From Reticulascus tulasneorum (Eukaryota > Ascomycota > Sordariomycetes > Glomerellales > Reticulascaceae): a stretch of DNA of 64,000 nt. The position numbers were made by a program, and so were the translations under genes. Shown in pieces: positions 56,631-64,000 of the stretch. The notes beneath the pieces were generated by a model. The model was not told the DNA's origin. It did no database searches and saw only the letters and a program-made list of their open reading frames with translations. Location of the stretch: NCBI GenBank assembly GCA_001557505.1, contig LSAX01000004.1, positions 3,968,001 through 4,032,000 on the forward strand, in the 5' to 3' direction. Each line of letters starts with the position of its first letter. Within the stretch, counting starts at the first letter, position 1.

Positions 56631-57613
56631 TCATGTTTTTGCACGCTTTTTCTTCGTCTTCTCCTTCAACAACTTGTCGACCTCCTTTTGGTCACGTTCT
56701 CTGAGTGTTAGTTCCTTCATCATGTCGCCCCATATCACCTCGCCTCCACACTTCGGGCAGCGGCCTTTCCTCGGAAGGATTGCATCTCCCTCTCCAATCA
56801 GATGCCGACTCCAGCATGATATGTGCCCAGCACCTTCACAGCCGTCGTTGGCGCAAACAGCGTACAGCCCCTGGCCGTGTTCGAGATCTTCTGCGCAGAC
56901 AACACACTTGCCTTCACGCTCAAAAGAGACGATCGACTGCACTTTCTCGACGTATCCCTTCATTGGCGCATAGTCCAGTGGCAAGGCATGGATTCCCCAC
57001 GATTGCTCAGACTTCGAAGCGACGGCGGCATCAGGTGCTGGGCCAAAGTCCGTAGCCACGCCAAACTCGGGCTGCAAAGCTTCCTCAGTGCTGGAAAATA
57101 GGGCTTTCCACGCCGAATGTACCTCCCGCGCAAAGAAATGCAGCTTCAATGGCCATCTCTTAAAACTTGGTACTCCCAATAGTATGTTCACATTCGAGAG
57201 TATGGACGCCATGTTCTGACGCGGCCGTCGTGGATGGCCATTCTTCTTGCGTCCGGTCGAGATCGTAATACGGGATGTCGATGGGATGTGTAGTGAGAGG
57301 TGAGGATTCGTCAGAGCCCATCTGTAAAATTGTCAGCAGTGCCGCGGAATAGTTGTTGCGGAGATATAATAGCATACTCGAATTTCAAGGCAGCAACCAT
57401 GCCAGGGAATCCAGATACTATTGCCACCATTTCCCACGGGCGTAAGCTTTGGCGCGACGTGCGGGCCGCGCCACCTCGTACCTCGCCATTGTGCTGCTTC
57501 AGCCGGCGGGGTGGGTGCGGTGTCGAACCTATATACAATGACGCGTGTCGGACTGTCGACCGCAGGATGTACACCGTGTAGAGCGCGGGTATCGGCTTTG
57601 AGAGAACTGCCAT
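56631..57613 (-). CDS. slx1: Structure-specific endonuclease catalytic subunit SLX1
   Basis: Two exons, 57378-57613 and 56631-57321 (56-nt intron), encode 308 residues. The GIY-YIG nuclease domain is at the N-terminus: [28 protein letters not shown] with the catalytic Arg, and the conserved Glu in [14 protein letters not shown], whose codon spans the intron. A C-terminal RING-like zinc finger (CVVCAEDL...[19 protein letters not shown]...CPKCGG, about residues 220-275) completes the family layout. The tail is Lys-rich ([11 protein letters not shown]), a likely nuclear signal. With SLX4 it cuts branched DNA such as Holliday junctions and 5' flaps in the nucleus. Length is normal for a fungal SLX1. 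Confidence 0.93.
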
Positions 57614-58275
57614 GTCTAGACTTCGAGTGTCATTGCATTTGCGTTGGCGAGTAAGAGCGTGCGAACATCTGGTTTGAAGCGCGTTGATATCTTTAACTCT
57701 GACGTGGTTTGGGAAAGCTTGGTTGGCGGGGTGAAGGGGCTCTAATTAGGGGTTGGCAATCCCGAGTGGTACAGTTTGAATATAGTTCTACGCACTGTCC
57801 ATATAGTCATTCCTCCAGTCAGTCCAGTATCTTTGAGCTGCCTTAATCAGCTATTCGTCTGCATTGCAGTCCTCTGGAGCGTAATTCACGGTAAAAGGCC
57901 TATCTTACTGTTTCACGAAATGATTAGACTGTCGTGCCACAGGGAGATAAGAGAAGTGTGGAGGACAGGCTAGCGGCAAGCAATAAAACTTGATCATTCT
58001 CTTTATTAGCCTTTTGATCGAAGGCGAGACAAGTAAATAAGTATGTCTGGGTTATTACTAAGGACCTGAGTAGACGATAATATACCACTATTGGGCATAC
58101 AGTTTCTAGGGAAGGTACAAGGAGGTAAGGTTCTATTTCTTTACTATCTCGTGATGGAGGCAAATAACACGATCAGCGGCCGTGGCGAGAATCTGGACAG
58201 CAAATATAAATATTCTCTATATTCTAAACTATTACATGTCTGGGGTTATGCCCACAAATATCATCTGCATATCTC
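57614..58275. other. Intergenic region between SLX1 and class II aldolase genes
   Basis: About 660 bp; no gene, repeat or structured RNA seen. Confidence 0.45.
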
Positions 58276-59251
58276 CTATAATAAAAACTCGCCTTTGGTC
58301 TGCTTGACCATATTCGTGTAGTAGGGTTGGAAATTTAACCAGCCCCGGTGCCTGGTTCCAATTCTCTGCTCTGTGAAGAAGGCCGTCTCATGATCTATCT
58401 CCTTAGGTTGGTTTTCGCCATTGGCGCGCACGACGGCACCGATCAATAGCTGACTCTGACAGCATTTGTCGAAGCAGATGAACCAGTAGGCAGCCTCGTC
58501 GATGGTCTCGCCGACGGAGAGGAGACCGTGGTTCTGGAGAATACAAACCTTGTCTTTTGGTCCGAGACTAGCCGCAATGTTCTTGCCCTCCTCGGACGAG
58601 AGGACAACGCCACCGTAGTCGAGATTGAGGCTGTGGCTGCCATAGAAACGCAACGAGTCTTGCATGGCTGGCGGCAACTTCTTGCCGAAGACTGAGTAGG
58701 CCTTGCCGTGAACAGTGTGTGCGTGGCAGACCGCATTTATCCAAGGATGGGCCTTGTGAATCTCTGAGTGGATGCAGAAGCCGGCAGCGTTGACGGCATG
58801 GTCCCCGGAGACAACCTCGGCCTCTTCGTTGACACAAACCAGATCCGAGACGCAGATGTCGGCAAAATGCATGGCATATCTTCCCAAATGATCTTGTCAG
58901 CTTAAGTCTATAGTCGGATCAACATTCAACATACGGATTAATCCAGAAATAATCTGGTCGGATGGGATCACGAAGCGACATGTGACCAGCTACGCCTTCG
59001 TCGTAACCACGAGCAGCAAAGACTCGGAACGCGCATGCCAAGTGCTGCTTGCAGTAACGCTGCTCTTCCTCCTTAGTGGCAAAATTCGGAATTGTAGGCA
59101 CAGAGCTGCGGCCGTCTTTAGTCTGTGCACCTACGGCCATTGACTTCAAGTCAGTGCCCTTCTTGTTGAAGACTGCAGACTTGACGTCTAAGGAGGCGCC
59201 ATGGGCGATCTCGCTAGTAGAATAGATATCGGCCACTGATGCGGGAGCCAT
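58276..59251 (-). CDS. Class II aldolase/adducin-domain protein
   Basis: Two exons, 58935-59251 and 58276-58879, encode 306 residues. The acceptor GGGAAG gives WINPYAMHFADICVSDL, the usual N-terminal strand of the domain; the nearer ACAAG site breaks frame. GYDEGVAGHMSLRDP is the N-loop. AHTVHGKAYSVFGKKLPP holds the zinc-type HxH...H set (CHAHTVHG), with the third His in QNHGLLSVG. The proteins related to it in bacteria are L-fuculose-1-phosphate aldolase and L-ribulose-5-phosphate epimerase. Fungal members with this layout are cytosolic and mostly untested; sugar-phosphate or keto-acid cleavage is likely. A TATA element lies about 107 bp upstream. Confidence 0.87.
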
Positions 59252-59662
59252 ACTGATAGTCAACGTGAGAGAAAAGATAAGAGATGTTGTTTTGTGAAGC
59301 CAAATATTTGATCAAGATATTCGATTCAGATACACTCAATGGGGATGTTTCGGCTGGCTTATATCTTGGTAGAAGTGCGGGCCGATGTATTTCTGGCTCC
59401 CTCTTAAATATTCAACGACGTCCGAGTTTCGCAGCTATCTTTCTACTTGCCACTTTTCTATTCGTTATTTGCCGTAGTGCTTCATGTGTGGTCATGATGG
59501 TGGTGCCTCGGAGCAGTCCGCAACTAGCTCGTTGAAGCATCGGTGTGGGGCCGAGGGCGTACGTGCCGAGCACTTCTCGGATACAATTCTGGATTGCTGA
59601 CAGCAAAGACAGAGCGGATGGCTATGCCAGGTGGGGTAAGATGTTGGGGTCCCGTACTTTGC
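59252..59662. other. Intergenic region with aldolase promoter
   Basis: About 410 bp holding the promoter of the class II aldolase gene and the 3' flank of the fungal_trans gene. No other feature besides the TATA element. Confidence 0.45.
59358..59365 (-). promoter_or_regulatory. TATA box of the class II aldolase gene
   Basis: GATATAAG on the minus strand, about 107-114 bp upstream of the ATG at 59251. Confidence 0.45.
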
Positions 59663-61749
59663 TCATTGAGGGGGCGGGTTAGTGTCGGAGGCGAGCATGG
59701 CATCCCAATCAACCATACCCCAGTCGATGGTGCCAATGTCTAGGGGTTCGTGGAGAAAGTTCATGGCTGCGTCCCACATTTCACTATGATGGTCGGCCTC
59801 CTTTCCCAAGCTTCCGATGCTGTTGTTCCCCGCCATTCGTACTGCAGTCAAGTCTCGCAATCCGGGGTTGCCGTCGGCAAGAGTTAACTGCATCGAGTTC
59901 GAAACTTGCTCTGCCACGGCTTTGAACACCCGAACATGCTTTCCCACCGTCGCCCACTTCATTTCAATGTGTGATAGCGTGTCGATAATGGTTGTAGATG
60001 TTTCGCGGACTTGCAAGTGCTGCTGCTCCCAAAGCTGAGGAGGAATGTGTCGTCTTCTGGCTGCTTCCTGGAAGGCGAGCCCACAGTACAGCATTGTAAA
60101 GCCAGCTGACATCATGTCATGTACACAAGTCCAGTTCAGGACCAACTTATCACTGGTCCTCATGGCACGATAGAGAATCGCCACTTGCGCTGCTGCTTCT
60201 TGACACGATGCTAAACACATGTCAGCTTCTTGGGTGTCGGTCTCTTTGCCTACAAGAACCATGACCCTAAAGCATTTTAGCCGTTCTCGGTAATAGTTTA
60301 CATCTCTCCACTGCGTCGTTTCCTATGCGTTGCGAAAAGTAGGCAGGACTGGGAAGGAGTCCCGCCACTGCTCAAGCTCGTTGAGGATCTGGTCAACCAC
60401 AATTTGGAGGTTGCTAAACAGACAACTGGATGCGTTCCGGTACAATCTGACACCGATCTTGGAGGTAATTTGTCGAAGATGAATTTGACGTAGCTGAATC
60501 GAAACCTCTGATGTTCCCTGAAGTATTTGGGACAAAATATTCCCAGACTCAATTAGGTCGTCATCTGCATCTATTGGAACCTTTGTAATGAGCAGACCGA
60601 GTCAACAAACCTCCAAAATCGATTGATATATGCAAGCTCACCTCAACGTCAGTCTCCTCATCTTGGAGTGCCATTGGTCGTCCCAGGGTCGAGCTGCTAT
60701 GTCGATCATTGATATAGAAAGCCCAAAATACACTTCGTTTCATCTGCTCAGTCATTCGATCCTCCTTTTCGAGGCTCTTACGATGGAAATTGTTTCCAAT
60801 ACAAATCCTCATCGCCACTCGAACGAGGTCCCATTTTCTGCCGACTATTTGATGCAATTTGTCAGTCGGTCAATACTCACTCTTTAACTCTCAAATTCAT
60901 GCAGCTCACTCCCGATAGCATGCTGCAACGAGAACAGAAGAACCAACAATAGTGCCTGGATATGCCCCAGTGCTGCTAGACCCAGAGTTGTGTTCGCATG
61001 CTCCATTGCTGCGATATAGTAGTCAATTGGTGATGTAGTGTGACTGCCAGACCTAACCAATGAAACAGAGCCGATTGCGAAGACCATGAATATTCTGAAC
61101 ATAGCAGGGCCCTGTATAGAGTCATGTTGTTGGTAAATACCATTCAACTCATGGAGAACGGCAGACCGGCGGAGGAAAGGATGCAGCTGATGCGGACCGT
61201 TCAGGTTTATCCTGTTAGCTTTGGACCGAGATCAGCTGAAAGACACACACCTACAAAGAATCAAACAGCTGCTGTGCTATTTCAAAGGGTGGAAGGTTCG
61301 CTGGAGTAGTTCTTAGACCGTCAATCTCCTGCCGCTCACGAGCAGCTTCTATTCCAATGTCAAGTTCGAGAAACGTTTGTGTCCGAAACCTTGGCGGCCA
61401 CCGCGGCCTCAACCAACCGTGCCATACTATAACTAGTATTAGCGGTGAGAAATATCTTGCAAATACACCGAGACATACCCGATAACGCTGCTCTCGCCAT
61501 AGTAGGTGGACTGGGCTGCCGGGCTGATGGCAATCGCAGTCTGCCCTCTATTCGGAACTGTGGATCGAGATGTCCGCAGAATGTCGATTGCACTGTTAAG
61601 TTGCTTGATACGTTCTTGAAGCTCCTTGACATAGCTATTGAAGTCAACTCCTTGAGCATATGATGCCTTCAATACAAGCAATAAAAAGAGGCGTTGACAA
61701 ACCCACCCCCTGGCAAACTCTCTTCCAGGCTCGCGTAGTCAATTCTCAT
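59663..61749 (-). pseudogene. Fungal_trans-domain regulator lacking a zinc cluster, with an internal in-frame TAG
   Basis: Seven-exon model: 61707-61749, 61479-61650, 61390-61426, 61255-61334, 60910-61211, 60642-60844, 59663-60580. The exon 3/4 borders are uncertain. The predicted product has a coiled-coil linker (NSYVKELQERIKQLNSAIDIL) and the PF04082-type core (GPAMFRIFMVFAIGSV ... KRSVFWAFYINDRHSSSTLGRPMAL). The C-terminal part is WRDVNYYRERLKCFRVMVLVG and beyond. No Zn2Cys6 motif precedes the linker down to the divergent promoter. At 60323-60325 a TAG lies in the same frame as coding-looking sequence on both sides (codon about 365 of 585). Either it is a nonsense-interrupted gene, or a very short 39-nt in-frame intron (60311-60349) removes it. 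I favour a decayed or truncated regulator but cannot exclude the intron. Confidence 0.65.
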
Positions 61750-61847
61750 GTGCAGAATGATGCCGTTCACGACTAGTGAATCGGGGCTATATCATAAGAC
61801 CCTCGCTCATAGCTACCCAACCGGACGGGAATACGGAAGTTAATGGT

Positions 61848-61863
61848 GGGGACTGGAGTCCCC
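61848..61863. repeat. 16-bp inverted repeat in the divergent promoter
   Basis: GGGGACT-GG-AGTCCCC: two perfect 7-bp arms around a 2-bp centre, 260 bp upstream of the CE3 ATG and about 100 bp upstream of the regulator ATG. The shape fits a dimeric regulator's site. Confidence 0.85.
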
Positions 61864-62030
61864 GCATCCTGTGTCCCCGAAGAACTACATGTGGTGTTTA
61901 GGCTCAATGAATAATATCATAAATAATATCCAATTTGACTTTAACACTTCGTGGACGCGAATCCATCAACCCCCGCCATTCTTTCTGGGCCGAGGCGGAG
62001 AAAGATTTGGTGGGCACATGAAATATGGTA

Positions 62031-62038
62031 TAAAGAGA
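62031..62038 (+). promoter_or_regulatory. TATA box of the CE3 esterase gene
   Basis: TATAAAGA about 86-93 bp upstream of the CE3 start codon. Confidence 0.5.
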
Positions 62039-62123
62039 TCCACGAGGCGATGATCGGCGTCATTTGAAAAGGGGGGACGAATTGTGTTCTTTCCAATTCA
62101 GTGCGAATTTGAAAGTGGTCAAA

Positions 62124-62952
62124 ATGGTTGCTATCAAGCTCATCTCTGTTGCCGCCCTCATAGGCGCTGCCGCGGCGCAGACCGCTAAGCTCCGATACAT
62201 GCCCTTTGGCGACTCCATCACCGAGATCGTCTGCTGGCGCGCTTTGCTATGGGACAAGTTGCAGACTACGGAATGGGCGTCGGTCGACTGGGTTGGGTCC
62301 GGCAAGACCGAGAACAACTGCAGAAACACGAAGTATGACCGCGATAATGAGGGTCACTCGGGCTTCCTGGCCATCAATATTGCGAACCAAAACCAACTTG
62401 TGGGTTGGCTGCAGAAGAACCCAGCGGATGTGATCACCATGCATCTGGGAACGAACGATATCGTGCAGCAGAATAAGCCCATTCCCGATATCATTGCCGC
62501 CTTCACGAAGCTAGTAACTCAAATGCGGGACAGCAACCCCAAAATGAAGATAGTTGTGAGTCTTCTAGGTTCCCTTGTGGAACTATCCCATGTTGAAGCG
62601 GCACGATGGCCAAATACTGGGTTCCATGCTAACAGCCAGCACCACCAAGGTCGCCCAAATTATCCCCATGGGCAACAGCATAGGAAACTTTGATAGCAAG
62701 ATTAAAGAACTCAACGCGGCAATCCTTCCCTGGGCGCGCGACAAGAACACGACAGACTCTCCCATTTGGGTCGTTGACCAGTATACGGGTTTCAACGGTG
62801 GCAGTGACTTGCGCGACGGCGTCCACCCTGGTGCCACAGGTGATGCAAAGATGATGAACGTCTGGTATCCTGCCATTGTTCATGCTTTCGAAGTGGCTGC
62901 CGCCGGCAAGGCCGCTGCGCTAAAGGCGCGGGAGGTTCCGTTCATTGCATAG
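62124..62952 (+). CDS. CE3-type acetylxylan esterase (SGNH hydrolase), secreted
   Basis: Two exons, 62124-62555 and 62650-62952, encode 244 residues. The start at 62124 opens a signal peptide (MVAIKLISVAALIGAAAAQ). The SGNH blocks are PFGDSITE (nucleophile Ser), WVGSGKTENN...GHSGF, HLGTNDIVQ (Asn) and DGVHPGATG (Asp-x-x-His). KMKIVVAQIIPMGN across the intron is a CE3 hallmark. The 94-nt intron's acceptor ACCAAG was chosen because it restores that strand in frame; the closer AACAG breaks it. There is no carbohydrate-binding module. It should release acetate from acetylated xylan outside the cell. It is divergent from the regulator-like gene. Confidence 0.9.
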
Positions 62953-64000
62953 GAGATTGGATTGCTTGAGGAGACGAAACTCTATCAAAATTATCCCAGA
63001 CACATAGCAATCGGGTTCTGAAGTGAAGGCGGCGATGATATGTGTGGAAATTATATTGCGCCCAAAAGATAGGGGTTTGTACAAGCAACCATACCAGTCT
63101 GTCCATATGCGAGGTAGCATGTCCAAATGGATTTTCAATCGAGACATGAAACACATTTCCTATAGGCAGTAAAGTCACTGTCAGTCACAGATGACGTTGC
63201 ATACACATGTAGAAAACCTAGCAGACTCTGTTGAAGACAATTTGAGAAGTTCGCTTCCAAACTGAAGCTCTAATTCGAACTTCCAACTGAAGGCCAGCAA
63301 CGGGGCCAATCCGGTCTTTTGGCAAGAAGAGTAAAACCCCCGGCTCACGTGCCCTTGGAGTCCATATTTGCGACATCCACAGACACCAGGCCGTTCCAAG
63401 CGGGTTCCGACGCTTCTCCGGGGGCATGTGCATAACCTAAGCAGCCGAGCGGGCTTAGCTGACAAGAAGCCACTGCATAAGAAGCTTCCCAGCCTGAGAA
63501 AGACCATTATACTCAAGGCCTTGTGGAGTTTATTTGTCATAACGTGTTCCAAAGCAGCATACTGATGGGTCGTCGCCGTTGTTAAGCTGTCGATAACGAG
63601 CAAGTCCCCAACAGCCCTATCATTTTATGTCTGGGCATGATGTGAACCGGCACTGGCACCATCCCCCTGTAAGAAGTATTACTGAACTCACTTAGGAAGA
63701 GTTTGGCCTGCTACGCTATCAAAATTATTTCGCTTCTCGTCTCAAGCAATCTCGTGCCTTGTCTCCTCTGCAACGATAAAGCGGTGAGCGATCAGGCGTT
63801 CGTTGTCAAGCTTACCTCCTCCAACCCATTTAAAGGCCTAGACCACATAATCCCTTGTATTTGCGCAGCCCCTAGTAATCTTCCAGCTAGTCAACGCAAA
63901 CAGGTTCGATTGAACAGGCCTATGGTGCCTCACGCTCTCTTGACGCTCTCCTGACCTGCCGTTCCGATAAGGATGATCCTCTAGATCGGAAACAGATGAG
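62953..64000. other. Right-edge stretch, about 1.0 kb
   Basis: The CE3 3' flank and beyond. Open frames of 60-140 codons on both strands show no domain pattern. A gene starting beyond the edge may have its promoter here. Confidence 0.4.

Larger units (their letters stand above)
61750..62123. promoter_or_regulatory. Shared divergent promoter of the regulator and CE3 genes
   Basis: About 370 bp between two divergent starts. It holds a 16-bp inverted repeat, several words fitting the CreA consensus SYGGRG (CTGGAG at 61853, GCGGAG at 61997, CCCCGC at 61860 on the other strand), and a TATA box for the esterase. CreA mediates carbon catabolite repression of polymer-degrading enzymes. Hexamers of this sort occur often by chance. 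Confidence 0.4.

Noticed and set aside
56255..56644. 129-codon minus-strand frame with one hydrophobic stretch
   Set aside because: Overlaps the 3' end of SLX1, no ATG-supported start could be confirmed and the sequence has no family pattern.
58276..59251. Joining the class II aldolase to the 24-32 kb cluster as one pathway
   Set aside because: The two loci are about 26 kb apart with housekeeping genes between, so no cluster claim is justified.

Overview
The window is nuclear DNA of a filamentous ascomycete (Pezizomycotina). Genes on both strands carry many short introns, mostly 48-70 nt, with GT..AG borders and CTAAC/CTGAC branch sites. The protein families are typical of this subphylum: a HET-domain protein, a Clr5-ankyrin protein, Zn2Cys6 and fungal_trans regulators, a LaeA-like methyltransferase, DUF8021 and CHRD secreted proteins, and CE3 and CE16 esterases. 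The class cannot be fixed from the sequence alone. I rebuilt the gene models by hand from splice sites and reading frames. No transfer RNA, ribosomal RNA, CRISPR array or intact transposon was found.

Layout. 1-14.6 kb: the 3' end of an S9-type peptidase, then a CHRD secreted protein, a short secreted tyrosinase, a DUF8021 secreted protein, an HxxxDG acyltransferase, a 1178-residue Clr5-ankyrin protein ending in a perfect 15-bp tandem repeat, and a possible 49-residue one-span membrane protein. 16-24 kb: an MFS exporter, a GNAT acetyltransferase, an SDR and a CE16 acetylesterase. 24-32 kb: a candidate catabolic cluster, all on the minus strand, made of a quinate/sugar-type permease, a DHDPS-fold aldolase and a Zn2Cys6 activator. 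32-40 kb: a 950-residue HET protein, a DJ-1/Hsp31-type protein and a LaeA-like methyltransferase. 40-58 kb: mostly housekeeping and chromatin genes: TAF6, SDHC, an unrecognised 539-residue protein, a KDM5/Lid2 H3K4 demethylase and the SLX1 nuclease. 58-64 kb: a class II aldolase, a fungal_trans-domain gene with no zinc cluster and an internal in-frame TAG, and a divergent CE3 acetylxylan esterase.

How the genes fit together. TAF6 and KDM5 act in transcription and chromatin, SLX1 in DNA repair, and SDHC in respiration. Much of the rest looks like accessory, environment-facing biology: secreted enzymes that remove acetyl groups from plant polymers (CE3, CE16), a copper oxidase, transporters and self/non-self proteins. 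Several of the inducible-looking genes have a clear TATA box about 90-150 bp upstream of the start codon.

The points most worth a second look are the hypervariable-looking repeat tail of the Clr5-ankyrin gene, the permease-aldolase-regulator cluster, the DNA-binding-domain-less and TAG-interrupted regulator, a 16-bp inverted repeat in the promoter it shares with the CE3 gene, and two probable GC-AG introns.
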